A stretch of DNA of 64,000 nucleotides from Anastrepha obliqua (GCF_027943255.1 NC_072897.1:59234406-59298405); one strand, 5' to 3'. Counted from the first letter of the stretch, positions 42,907-56,493 are shown. Notes: generated from the sequence alone by a model not told the origin. Numbers and translations are program-made.

Positions 42907-43637
42907 TGACGCCCGAGCAGAGACCGTTTTAAAAGTTCGCGATTAAATGGGGCTTAAAATGTTGGGCGAGAAACGAGTGCAACCACAAATAACAAGCTGC
43001 AAGGACGCGAATCGAGAGCCGGTCCAGCGTTGGATTCCTATAGGAAGAACGCACGCTTCAAGTAGTGCGACTTGGAGGTGCCAGCAAAGGATAGCAAAGA
43101 CGACACCCCACCGCCGGGAAGTGCATATAGTAAGGATAGTATTAAGACTATTATATATTATTAAAGTAGTATTAAGAATTATAAAAAAATTCAGAAAATT
43201 ATTGAAAAAGTGTAACTTAAAAAATACAGAACTAATTGAGTTACTGAATTATTGAATTATTTGGAAAACAAAATATAAAGTGAATTAAAAAGAAAATAAG
43301 AAAATTAGATAAACATTTAATCCTCAACAACTTACTTAAAAATTAAAATAAATAGTGAAGGAAAATTGTAACCAAAACAGATAAATTCGAAAATAAGAAA
43401 GCTTATTAATATATGATAGAAATATTTTTCCATTAACAATAAAAATAATATCTGGCTTGTACAGCCAATAAAATAACGTAATTCAAGCTGCGATTCCCCA
43501 CCTTCGGGGGGACCCTCCAGCTTATAACAAAGATTCATTCTCTGCGATTCACGACCCAAGGGACCCTCCACAGAATTAGAAGAAAAAAAATATAAATAAA
43601 ATAAAAATTATTACATTAAGGAGGTTTGTTTTAAATA

Positions 43638-45003
43638 ATGCCAAGCCCGAGTAATCTTATCCGTCCCTCTGTGCTTCATGCACCCTCACCTGTGCCAGAC
43701 GCACCCTCGCCATATGTATCTAACCCACTCCCTCAACCAACTGCTTCTAGCCCATTTAACATGGATCAACTAACAATTTAGTGACGGGACTTGTCAATAA
43801 TATTTTGAGACAGCAAGCACCGAACACTGTGACCACAGACGCAAATCACGTAAATAATATTGGTGAACTCGACAGAATACCATACGTAGTTAGATGCTTG
43901 CGGGAATTCTCCGGAAAACCAGGAGAATATAACTCTTGGAAAAAGAGCGTAGATCGCATTCTCCAGATCTATGAGCCCCTCAAAAGGACGCCTAAATATT
44001 ATGGCATTCTTAATATTATAAGGCATAAAGTAGTGGGCAACGCCGACATTGGCCTCGAATCCTATAACATACCATTGGACTGGAAGATTATTTCAAGGTG
44101 CCTTACACTCCATTACGCCGATAAGCGAGATCTAGGTACCCTAGAGTACCAAATTACCTCTTTAGTGCGGGGAAACTTCACTATTCAAGAATTCTATCAA
44201 CGCGTTTATTCCCATCTCTCCCTTATTCTTGCTTGGATTCAAGGAATTTGGGGTAGAATCTATGCATTTACTTACCCGAACATACCTTGATAAAGTCCTC
44301 GATACTTTCATACGAGGTTTGAAAGGCAACCTAGCAAGACTTCTGGATATGAGAGAGCCAGTAGACCTTCTTCAAGCTCTCCATCTTTGCCTGAAATTAG
44401 AAAACCAAAACTTCCGCTCTCCCTCCGCGCTGGCTAGTAATAACCAAAACAGGAAGCCTCACGACTTTCGACCATCTCTCTCACCAAAAAAACCTGTTAA
44501 CGAATTTTATCCCCAGTTGGCATTCATGCCAAGACCCCACATACAAGCACAATATATTCCGAATTATCAACGCCCTCAGGTTCCCATTAATGATTGCCGC
44601 AATTACCAACCTTATAGATCACTAGGTCAACCTCTTACTAAACCTCAACTCCCTCGTCCAGAACCAATGAAGGTCGATAGGTCCTTATATTCAAGAGCAG
44701 TTTATTATATGAACAGATCGAAAATGAGTAGCCCAATGAAAAGACCATCAAATTTTTCCAAACAAGTGCCGCTAAAACAACAGCGAAACTTTCACATAGA
44801 AGCGGGTGAACAGCAAAACTGACTATCAGCAAGACCCACAGTATAACACCGATCAATATTATGAACAAGACTGGACTATAACTCGTCAGGAGTATGAATC
44901 CGCATCGACAGCTGAAGAAAGTGGACATCCAGCTCAGACATACGCTCAAGAAAATTCACTTCCTGAAACCCAATGTCATATCGACATTCATTCTTTAGAA
45001 TGA
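43638..45003 (+). pseudogene. gag pseudogene, unit D
   Basis: C-type in the capsid region (A-P-N-T-V) but A-type at the CACATAGAAG site near 44795, so a switch between variants lies within gag. Confidence 0.85.
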
Positions 45004-45966
45004 ACAGTTCTTCGTTGCCTTACGTACAATACAAAGCGAAGAAGGGTAAAATCCTTAAAATACTTACCGATACTGGGTTAAGCAAAAATTACATCCAACC
45101 CTGCCATTTCACAACAAAAAAACCTAATGATAAATAATTTTTTGCAAATTCCATTGAAGGACAAATCCAAATTACTCATCATACAATTATCAATCTTTTT
45201 GGAAAACCGATTAAAATTTTTCGTATTCCCTACATTGAAATCATTTGACGGTATCATAGAAAACGACAGTCTTAAAGAGCTTCGTGCTACTAACTATAAA
45301 CATAAAGAATTAAAATTATACAGCAACTCTCCCCCACCGGTTAATAAAATAGACATCAGAACTGACCATATGATAGCCACACAAATAGAAAATATAAAAA
45401 ATATAAAAAAATATAAAAATATTTAACTAAAAAGTATCCCAACCTCTTTACCGAACCGGACGAAAAACTAACATACCTATACCACTACTGTGGTAGGAGA
45501 CATCAGGACTACGTCAGATACTCCAGTATATGTATACTAAATACTACCCCTACCCTTTGGCAATGAGAGATTTTGTTACCAGTGAAATAAAAAAATTATT
45601 AAAAGATAGAATTATTAGACCATCCCGTTCACCATACAACTCACCCATGTGGGTTGTACCCAAAAAACTAGACACATCAGGACAAGAGAAATACAGACTT
45701 GTTATAGACTACAGGAAATTGAATTGAATACTTTGACAATAGCAGATAGATACCTCATCCCAGAAATCAGAGAGGTAATCTCCCATTTGGGAAATAACAA
45801 TTATTTTTCTATCCTTAACTTGACAAGTGGCTTCCATCAGATTCCCTTAAAATAATCCGACATCGAGAAGACGACCTTTTCGGTGAACAAGGGTAAATGT
45901 GAGTTCACGCGCCTTCCACGGACTGAAAAACGCTCCAGCAATCTTTCAAAGAGCGCTATATGACGT
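45000..45966 (+). pseudogene. pol 5' part, unit D
   Basis: B-type: G-N-N-N-Y-F and CTTTCAAAG. Confidence 0.85.
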
Positions 45967-48469
45967 ATTTATTTAATTATTTATTTATTTACTTCAGTCT
46001 ACAGAAAATGTTCTTACAGACTAGTTCTCTTAATTAAATATGGTAACAGATCAAACTTAAATTTTACAATATTATCACTAAAGTTAATGATGTTACAATA
46101 ATTGTTACACAATCGTGCAGATTGCACAATAGGTTCATTAAAGACATAATTAGTGGTATCACTAGAAATGTTGAATTAACGATTAATTCTTAGACTATAA
46201 AAAGAAGTATGGCTTTGAAATTGGCTTAATAACTCCTTACAATCGATATTACCATTAATGATAGAGGAGCCACGGAGCTACAAAATAAGAAAAGTCGAAA
46301 GAACTCTTCAAGTGATATAGTGCACGTTTTAGGTCAAGATCAGTACAACGCAAAACTGTGTTTAGAAACTTCAAAACACCCTAAAATTTTTTATTTATTG
46401 TTCAAAAACCGATTTATGGTGTTTTTGATGAAGTAAAAATATATCACTAACCCATTTTTCAACCGATTTTTTATTTCAATATGGTCTTGGGTAGGGGAGT
46501 GTATGTGCGTTATAAATGTATATAATTCTCAGATTAAACGATTGACGTTCAAAAGAAATTTTTAATAACAAGCTCTGATTTGTGCAATTTTTCCACGTTT
46601 TTTTCAATGTGATGCAATTTTTTGGCCACTATTCTCCAACGGGCACCACAATTATATACATATTTTTAAACTCCAATAAAATGTGCTCAGAATAATAGCT
46701 ATTTCATCTTCATACATTGAAAACTGTAAAAGTTACAATGTTTTTTAAAAAAAAATTTTTTGCACATTTTAAAAAATCCTGCTGAACCGAGACTGCGAGA
46801 GAATACCGCATGACTGATAGTGCTTTAGTGCTCATTGTGGCTAATTTTGAAAGACAGCAATAAGTTTACATAACTATGAATACATCCAACATATCAAAAT
46901 TCATTATAACCAAAGCATGACACAACAGAACCGTTCGCAATTTGCTGGTAAAAAAGTAACTTAATAAAGTAACTTTTAATAAAAACATTTAATTCAAAAA
47001 TGTTTCATTTTTTAACAGTATTTTATGTTCAAATTAGCCACTCTTGTATTACATCGAAAAAAATCAGCTCAGGTTGCTTTAGATTCGTTTGGTTAGCTTC
47101 ATTTTAGTTACGAATTTCCTGTAAGGTTATGCTAGGTAAAGATTACGTTTATTTGTAGATGTTTTGAAACGAGTACACGTAGAAGTACAATGCAATCGGT
47201 TCAATTGTGTTACGTAAGGTTATATTTAGTGAAGTAAGATTAGGATACGTTATTCAAGGTTTCGTCGAGTTTGGATAGGTTGGCATTGCAAACTAATCAA
47301 AATGACTTCCTTTTGCAATACAGAAAAGCAGCACAATGGGTTCGATTGTCTCACATTGTGTACGGTTGCATTGATTTCGATAACATTAGGTTAGGTGAGG
47401 TTTAGTTGGATAATACTACGTCCGGGTAAGTCAGAAAACTGCAGAAGTAAGTCAGCAAATTGCTTTACTTTTTGTATTATTTTTTTTTTCTTTTACGTTA
47501 TAATATTCTTCTACGGTCTGTTCAACTCGAGAATGTTCTGTTTTTATTTTATTTCTACAAAGCCGGTCTTCACTTCGAAAATTTCTTATCAATTTTAATG
47601 AAATAATGTTTGCTACTTCGACGCATTTTGATCGATTTTTGAAATTAAATGCTTTTTACATTCGGAATAGACACAGCTATAAGAGTTTTTACTAATAAAT
47701 AAACCTTTCATTTCAATATTATCGACAATATCTCCTTAAACTCGAAAAAATTCTAAAAATTGACTACAATTTAAGTTTTGTGTTGAAAAATCAGTGGTTA
47801 TTTTTGCTGAGCGTGAAGAATAGAAGACATAAGTCAGAAGAACTAACATTTAGCTCAACAAAACTGTTTCAAGATTGGAAATCGGACGAGCTACAAATTT
47901 TTAAGTGTCGGAAAACACCAAAAATTTGTTTTTGAATGATAAATAAAAAATTTGAGGGTGTTAAACATTTTTTGAACACGGTTCCGCGTCGTTTTCGGCT
48001 AGATCTACAGTGCTCATCATGTCACTTCAAAAGTTCTGATTCACTGTAGCACCGTGTTATTGAGAAGTATATTCGACTATCATGTAATGACTGTAAGCCA
48101 AGTAATTTGCGGCGACTTATATAAGAGGCAGAACAATCTTGCCAGCCCATTTTAAACAACTCTATTTTTGTGAAAATCTTTTGTACATTTTCAATTTTCC
48201 TCGAATGAGCCTCAAGTATGGGTTCCTTATTAATGAACAGTACTCTATACGAGATCATACTAAGGCAACATAAAGGGATTTCAACGTTTGAGTGTTTCTA
48301 AAATCAGTGGAATTTCTTCTGATGAAACCAACCATTGCAAATGCTTTAGATGTTACATAATCAATATGCTTAGTGAAGGAAAGTTTAGTATCAAAAATAA
48401 TACCAAGATCTTTCATTTCCTACTTCCTAATTAGGATACAGTTATTTAATTTGTAGTTAACACAAATAT
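45967..48469 (-). mobile_element. LINE insertion, unit D copy
   Basis: Carries both the segments missing from A and the 20-bp segment missing from B and C, so it is the most complete LINE copy among the uninterrupted units. Confidence 0.8.
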
Positions 48470-48666
48470 AGGGAAATTTTGTTAAGTCTACATAGATGAC
48501 ATTATTGTTTTCGACAAAGATGAACAAAGCCGCCTTCAGAATGTGGGTAAGATTTTCGACTCGATCAAAAAAGCAAACATGAAGGTCCAGCTGGACAAAT
48601 GTGAAGTGGAATTTCTAGATTTCATTGTCTCCCCCACAGGAATAAAAACCAATAAGCAATATTTTC
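48470..48666 (+). pseudogene. RT palm remnant, unit D
   Basis: Y-I-D-D block with the upstream TAA. Confidence 0.8.
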
Positions 48667-48997
48667 GGCTGTTCTTGAGCGACGTGCACGGGTTTTATTT
48701 TTCACATCACTAACTTGTTTCAACAGCTCGAATTTTTTCACCAATTTCTGTATTGCGGTTCGGTGTGCTTCACGATGACCCAAAAATGTTCAAGTTTTTC
48801 GAACCGTTTTTGCTAAATTTTCCCCATTTTTAGAGTGAATTTTAATAATTTCAATGCGTTGTTTAAGCGTGTATCGCTGCATTTTTATTAATGGCGTCGT
48901 TTCTACTTGTCACATATCGAAAAATGACAGCTTCAAAAGTGGCCTCTACCGAAATAGCGGGCTATTCAAAATTACACCTGTTATTGGAAAACCCATT
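48667..48997 (-). pseudogene. Mariner/Tc1-like scrap, unit D copy
   Basis: A-type variants AAAAATG and AAAAATGACAG, then B/C-type sequence (CCATTATAAGTGCGG) at the right edge. Confidence 0.65.
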
Positions 48998-49132
48998 ATA
49001 AGTGCGGCAGAACAAACGTCGTCGCAGACTCGCTATCCAGACCCCCACAAACTGATTTAATACTCTTACATCCCATCCTAAAACATGAAGCCATTCAGAC
49101 CTTTGAAAACCTAAAAGCCCTAAGACCTTGCA
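48998..49132 (+). pseudogene. RNase H end joined to env end by deletion, unit D
   Basis: Same breakpoint joint as in B and C. Confidence 0.9.
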
Positions 49133-49254
49133 AATTTTAAGTTAAAGTAATAATTGTAATTAATCTTAAGTTGGATTCAATATAATAAAGATAAAAGTGA
49201 ACGCAAGTCGGCACACCTTTTTTAAAAATAAAGTTTAATTAATGAAACTTTAAC
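49133..49254 (+). repeat. LTR remnant at the D/E junction (122 bp)
   Basis: Matches the B/C and C/D copies. Confidence 0.9.
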
Positions 49255-49971
49255 TGACGCCCGAGCAGAGACCGTTTTAAAAGTTCGCGATTAAATGGGG
49301 CTTAAAATGTTGGGCGAGAAACGAGTGCAACCACAAATAACAAGCTGCAAGGACGCGAATCGAGAGCCGGTCCAGCGTTGGATTCCTATAGGAAGAATTC
49401 ACGCTTCAAGTAGTGCGACTTGGAGGTGCCAGCAAAGGATAGCAAAGACGACACCCCACCGCCGGGAAGTGCATATAGTAAGGATAGTATTAAGACTATT
49501 TTATATTATTAAAGTAGTATTAAGAATTATAAAAAAATTCAGAAAATTATTGAAAAAGTGTAACTTAAAAAATACAGAACTAATTGAGTTACTGAATTAT
49601 TGAATTATTTGGAAAACAAAATATAAAGTGAATTAAAAAGAAAATAAGAAAATTAGATAAACATTTAATCCTCAACAACTTACTTAAAAATTAAAATAAA
49701 TAGTGAAGGAAAATTGTAACCAAAACAGATAAATTCGAAAATAAGAAAGCTTATTAATATATGATAGAAATATTTTTCCATTAACAATAAAAATAATATC
49801 TGGCTTGTACAGCCAATAAAATAACGTAATTCAAGCTGCGTAACGTAATTCCAGCTTATAACAAAGATTCATTCTCTGCGATTCACGACCCAAGGGACCC
49901 TCCACAGAATTAGAAGAAAAAAAATATAAATAAAATAAAAATTATTACATTAAGGAGGTTTGTTTTAAATA

Positions 49972-51337
49972 ATGCCAAGCCCGAGTAATCTTATCCGTCC
50001 CTCTGTGCTTCATGCACCCTCACCTGTGCCAGACGCACCCTCGCCATATGTATCCAACCCACTCCCTCAACCAACTGCTTCTAGCCCATTTAACATGGAT
50101 CAACTAACAATTTAGTGACGGGACTTGTTAATAATATTTTGAGACAGCAAGGACCGAACATAGTGACCACAGACGCAAATCACGTAAATAATATTGGTGA
50201 ACTCGACAGACTACCATACGCAGTTAGATGCTTGCGGGAATTCTCCGGAAAACCAGGAGAATATAACTCTTGGAAAAAGAGCGTAGATCGCATTCTCCAG
50301 ATCTATGAGCCCCTCAAAAGGACGCCTAAATATTATGGCATTCTTAATATTATAAGGCATAAAGTAGTGGGCAACGCCGACATTGGCCTCGAATCCTATA
50401 ACATACCATTGGACTGGAAGATTATTTCAAGGTGCCTTACACTCCATTACGCCGATAAGCGAGATCTAGGTACCCTAGAGTACCAAATTACCTCTTTAGT
50501 GCGGGGAAACTTCACTATTCAAGAATTCTATCAACGCGTTTATTCCCATCTCTCCCTTATTCTTGCTTGGATTCAAGGAATTTGGGGTAGAATCTATGCA
50601 TTTACTTACCCGAACATACCTTGATAAAGTCCTCGATACTTTCATACGAGGTTTGAAAGGCAACCTAGCAAGACTTCTGGATATGAGAGAGCCAGTAGAC
50701 CTTCTTCAAGCTCTCCATCTTTGCCTGAAATTAGAAAACCAAAACTTCCGCTCTCCCTCCGCGCTGGCTAGTAATAACCAAAACAGGAAGCCTCACGACT
50801 TTCGACCATCTCTCTCACCAAAAAAACCTGTTAACGAATTTTATCCCCAGTTGGCATTCATGCCAAGACCCCACATACAAGCACAATATATTCCGAATTA
50901 TCAACGCCCTCAGGTTCCCATTAATGATTGCCGCAATTACCAACCTTATAGATCACTAGGTCAACCTCTTACTAAACCTCAACTCCCTCGTCCAGAACCA
51001 ATGAAGGTCGATAGGTCCTTATATTCAAGAGCAGTTTATTATATGAACAGATCGAAAATGAGTAGCCCAATGAAAAGACCATCAAATTTTTCCAAACAAG
51101 TGCCGCTAAAACAACAGCGAAACTTTCACATTGAAGCGGGTGAACAGCAAAACTGACTATCAGCAAGACCCACAGTATAACACCGATCAATATTATGAAC
51201 AAGACTGGACTATAACTCGTCAGGAGTATGAATCCGCATCGACAGCTGAAGAAAGTGGACATCCAGCTCAGACATACGCTCAAGAAAATTCACTTCCTGA
51301 AACCCAATGTCATATCGACATTCATTCTTTAGAATGA
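49972..51337 (+). pseudogene. gag pseudogene, unit E
   Basis: B-type capsid variants (G-P-N-I-V, L-P-Y-A-V) and T at the A/T site near 51133; founder frame breaks kept. Confidence 0.85.
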
Positions 51338-52300
51338 ACAGTTCTTCGTTGCCTTACGTACAATACAAAGCGAAGAAGGGTAAAATCCTTAAAATACTTA
51401 CCGATACTGGGTTAAGCAAAAATTACATCCAACCCTGCCATTTCACAACAAAAAAACCTAATGATAAATAATTTTTTGCAAATTCCATTGAAGGACAAAT
51501 CCAAATTACTCATCATACAATTATCAATCTTTTTGGAAAACCGATTAAAATTTTTCGTATTCCCTACATTGAAATCATTTGACGGTATCATAGAAAACGA
51601 CAGTCTTAAAGAGCTTCGTGCTACTAACTATAAACATAAAGAATTAAAATTATACAGCAACTCTCCCCCACCGGTTAATAAAATAGACATCAGAACTGAC
51701 CATATGATAGCCACACAAATAGAAAATATAAAAAATATAAAAAAATATAAAAATATTTAACTAAAAAGTATCCCAACCTCTTTACCGAACCGGACGAAAA
51801 ACTAACATACCTATACCACTACTGTGGTAGGAGACATCAGGACTACGTCAGATACTCCAGTATATGTATACTAAATACTACCCCTACCCTTTGGCAATGA
51901 GAGATTTTGTTACCAGTGAAATAAAAAAATTATTAAAAGATAGAATTATTAGACCATCCCGTTCACCATACAACTCACCCATGTGGGTTGTACCCAAAAA
52001 ACTAGACACATCAGGACAAGAGAAATACAGACTTGTTATAGACTACAGGAAATTGAATTGAATACTTTGACAATAGCAGATAGATACCTCATCCCAGAAA
52101 TCAGAGAGGTAATCTCGCATTTGGGAAATAACAAATATTTTTCTATCCTTAACTTGACAAGTGGCTTCCATCAGATTCCCTTAAAATAATCCGACATCGA
52201 GAAGACGACCTTTTCGGTGAACAAGGGTAAATGTGAGTTCACGCGCCTTCCACGGACTGAAAAACGCTCCAGCAATCTTTGAAAGAGCGCTATATGACGT
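51334..52300 (+). pseudogene. pol 5' part, unit E
   Basis: C-type variants (G-N-N-K-Y-F, CTTTGAAAG), in contrast to the B-type gag just upstream. Confidence 0.85.
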
Positions 52301-53820
52301 ATTTATTTAATTATTTATTTATTTACTTCAGTCTACAGAAAATGTTCTTACAGACTAGTTCTCTTAATTAAATATGGTAACAGATCAAACTTAAATTTTA
52401 CAATATTATCACTAAAGTTAATGATGTTACAATAATTGTTACACAATCGTGCAGATTGCACAATAGGTTCATTAAAGACATAATTAGTGGTATCACTAGA
52501 AATGTTGAATTAACGATTAATTCTTAGACTATAAAAAGAAGTATGGCTTTGAAATTGGCTTAATAACTCCTTACAATCGATATTACCATTAATGATAGAG
52601 GAGCCACGGAGCTACAAAATAAGAAAAGTCGAAAGAACTCTTCAAGTGATATAGTGCACGTTTTAGGTCAAGATCAGTACAACGCAAAACTGTGTTTAGA
52701 AACTTCAAAACACCCTAAAATTTTTTATTTATTGTTCAAAAACCGATTTATGGTGTTTTTGATGAAGTAAAAATATATCACTAACCCATTTTTCAACCGA
52801 TTTTTTATTTCAATATGGTCTTGGGTAGGGGAGTGTATGTGCGTTATAAATGTATATAATTCTCAGATTAAACGATTGACGTTCAAAAGAAATTTTTAAT
52901 AACAAGCTCTGATTTGTGCAATTTTTCCACGTTTTTTTCAATGTGATGCAATTTTTTGGCCACTATTCTCCAACGGGCACCACAATTATATACATATTTT
53001 TAAACTCCAATAAAATGTGCTCAGAATAATAGCTATTTCATCTTCATACATTGAAAACTGTAAAAGTTACAATGTTTTTTAAAAAAAATTTTTTTGCACA
53101 TTTTAAAAAATCCTGCTGAACCGAGACTGCGAGAGAATACCGCATGACTGATAGTGCTTTAGTGCTCATTGTGGCTAATTTTGAAAGACAGCAATAAGTT
53201 TACATAACTATGAATACATCCAACATATCAAAATTCATTATAACCAAAGCATGACACAACAGAACCGTTCGCAATTTGCTGGTAAAAAAGTAACTTAATA
53301 AAGTAACTTTTAATAAAAACATTTAATTCAAAAATGTTTCATTTTTTAACAGTATTTTATGTTCAAATTAGCCACTCTTGTATTACATCGAAAAAACTCA
53401 GCTCAGGTTGCTTTAGATTCGTTTGGTTAGCTTCATTTTAGTTACGAATTTCCTGTAAGGTTATGTTATGTTGTGTTATGCTAGGTCAGTGGTCGCCAAC
53501 CTTTTCAATGTGTTGAGCTACTTTCAAGATTTTGAAATAAACAGCGAGCTACTTGCACAAGCCAACATAAATTAAATAATACACAGTTATATTTGACATA
53601 CAATACATGTATTTATTTTACTAATATACGTTCTATATATAATAAACTTATGACTTATAGTGCTTATACTTATTCATAACTACATCCATGTTCACACCTA
53701 TCAATCGTAACAAAATTATTTGCAGTCATAATGGCAAATCACAAGCGACTTAAAAAAACAACAAAACAGTAATAGTACATTATTATATAAATAAAATATG
53801 GGCAGATAAAAAGAGCATAT

Positions 53821-55785
53821 TTAATGAGAAGGTTGACATTCTGACTCATCGATAATTTTTTTAATATTTGCAGTATAATTTGATACAGTCATTCGAATAC
53901 AGTTATCCAAATGTATATCTGTAAGCCGATTGCGGTATTTATTTTTAATAAATTTCATATTGGAAAAAGAAGATTCACACAAATAAGTTGAACTGAATAA
54001 CGCTTTCACTTTCAACGCAACACGACATAAAACTCAATACTTATCTTTACTTACTAAAGTCCATACACATTTTGTATTTGAACCTCAAGATTTTAAAGTC
54101 AAGTCACTTTGAAAAGCAATAAGTTCCATTTCTGTCACAGTAATGTCTCTGCCAAAGTTGTTCATAACACAGGTTGCAAACTGTTGTATATCAATGTCCA
54201 TGAAGGGTGAAACAACAAATTGCGTCACTAAAGCAATTTTGCTGAAATCCTTGAAACGATGTTTGAAGTTTTCCTTCAAGTTAGAAACTATTTCCATATG
54301 ATATTTACTGTCATAGGGCTCTTATAGATTTTTGGATATCTTTTCGGAAAGAATAGGAAAATGCTTAGTATCGCGCTTTTTTAGGTCTTGTTCCCAAAAT
54401 TCAAGTTTTGTAATAAATGCATTTATATCAGAAATCATTTCCGCTAATTCTTTATCCCTGCCTTGAAGCTGCAAGTTAAGCTCATTTAATTTCTCTGTAA
54501 TGTCTACAAGAAAACCAAAATCTCTGAGCCAAGTCGAATTTTCCAGTTCAGGAATCGGTTCATCGCGTTCTTTGAAAAATTGGAGTATAGCAGGCAGGAC
54601 ATCACTGAAATGTTTGAGCACTCGTCCTCTGCTTAACCATCGCACTTCAGAGTGAAGAAGTAGCTCTCCGTATTGACGGTCAATTTCATCAGCCAAGGTT
54701 TTAAATAATCTTCTGTGTAACGCTAGAGCTCTAATCTTGTTCACAATTTTCACCACCAGTTTCATAACGTTGTTCAAGTTTAGAAAATTTCCACATAATG
54801 CTTGCTGATGTATAATACAATGGTAACTAAGAAATTGTGGAAAACTTTCATCCTTATGACATAGCGCCACGAGCCCCCTATCACAACCCACCATAGCTGG
54901 AGCACCGTCAGTTGTCAGGCCTACCATTTTTGATATTGGAATTTTCTCAGAAGAGATGAGATTTTTTAAATGAGAAAACAGCTCTAGCCCAGTAGTATGT
55001 CCTTTGAGTGGAATAAACTTCAAAAGATCTTCTTTAATTGTAAAATCACTAAAAGTCATTCTGAAAAATATGGCCATCTGTGAGGTGTCAACTACATCTG
55101 TTGATTCATCCAGTTGCAGTGAAAAATAAATACAGTTATCTAAGTCACTTCTTAACTGTAAAAAAATATCATTGCTCACTACTTCTACTCGCCTCATCAC
55201 TGTATTAGCAGAAAGTTGCATAGATTTTATAGCAGACACTATTTCGTCTTTATTTCTAAAGTTGGCGAATAAAGAATCTGCAGCTTCCAAAAATGCTTGT
55301 TTTATGATTTCCCCGTCTTCATAAGGTTTTTTCTTTTGTGCAATTATCTGGGAAACACGATAAGATGCTTCAGTTGCAGCCTTATTTTTGTCGATTGTTT
55401 TCAAAAATATTGACTGTTGTCCAATTAACTGGATTTTTAAATGTTTCAGTTTTTCTTTTCTGGTGGCAGAATTTAACGGGAATGCCTTCTCAAAATTCGA
55501 ATGTACAGTTTTATGATGCCTCTCAATATTTCCTTTTTTAGGAACTGACACAGGTGTATTACGTAACAAACAAATACTTTTGCCTTTAACTTCTGTGAAG
55601 AAGTATTGTTCTTCCCATTCCGAATGGAAATGGTATGTCTTCGCCTTCTTACTACTGCTTGCCATAATGTTTCGAACTCTAACCCAACCGCTGCACGCAG
55701 AACGTTGATAATGCCGTTCAGTATTAAACTGAGGGCAATGTCGACGTGCATTGCGTATATATAAAGCCAAAAAATTCTCGAACAC
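53821..55785 (-). pseudogene. BED-finger hAT transposase pseudogene, copy 2
   Basis: The frame is open for 487 codons (55785-54322), probably starting at the ATG at 55665. It then has in-frame stops at 54322-54324, 54085-54087 and about 54034-54036 before the C-terminal dimerisation block (54015-53821, with C-E-S-S-F-S-N-M). All pieces are in one frame, so only nonsense codons break it. The stop at 11783-11785 of copy 1 is a Tyr codon here. In the BED finger the second Cys of C-L-L-C is Arg (C-L-L-R), so zinc binding should be lost. The catalytic Asp motifs L-D-E-S-T-D-V and T-T-D-G-A-P-A are intact. Confidence 0.88.
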
Positions 55786-55962
55786 GCTAATCGGTTCCAG
55801 CCGATCCTAGAACGGAGACGCGACTTCGCGTCGTGTTTGTCGGCGCGAAATCGCTTACCGCAGTGTTGCCGCTGTTTATCTATTTATTATGAAGATTTCT
55901 GAAATTTGCTAATACTGGTATGATTTTCAGACTGGTGGATTTTTTGCAACGTGAGCAGCGCG

Positions 55963-56493
55963 AGTTACGTCAACTACCCATTCCAATAACTCAACACACT
56001 CCCTACCCATTAATTGGGAACAATAATTTAATGAACCCAAATGTCAACAAACTGCATTTTCTTTATTTAACAATATTTCGCAATAGTAGCAATTTAATGT
56101 CAACAAACTGCATTTTCTTTATTTAACAATATTTCGCAATAGTAGCAATTTAATGTCAACAAACTGCATTTTCAACATTTAACAATATTTCGCAATAGTA
56201 GCAATTTAATGAACTCAAATGTCAATAAACTGCAAAGTTCGACAAACTGTTTTTTTTTCACTTAACAATATTTCCGCAATAATAACAATTTAATAAATTA
56301 TTATTTTTTTGCAATACTTATTTCAACAGACGTCAGCTGAACTTCTAAATAATATTTTAGTTTATAAGTATTACATTTGTAGCTTTAGCTTCAGTTTTTA
56401 ACTGGGCTCTAGAACAGGTTGGATTCATTTTGTAAAATGGACTGATAAATAAAAGTAATTTTTTTTGCTTACGGAACCCTCGGACTCGTTAGT
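55963..56493 (+). repeat. 5' LTR of the young LTR element (531 bp)
   Basis: Starts AGTTACGTC and ends CTCGTTAGT. It contains a 56-bp tandem repeat (56040-56095, 56096-56151 and a variant at 56152-56207, with a more diverged fourth copy after it). A TTTATAAG box lies near 56361 and AATAAA at 56448-56453, which could serve as promoter and poly(A) signal. The last T overlaps the primer site. Confidence 0.95.

Larger units (their letters stand above)
42907..49254 (+). mobile_element. Array unit D (6348 bp)
   Basis: B/C-type deletion, but A-type sequence in the LINE (20-bp segment present near 46800) and in the mariner scrap. The length excess over B and C is 19 bp, accounted for by that segment and a homopolymer change. 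Leader hairpin at 43494-43511. Confidence 0.9.
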
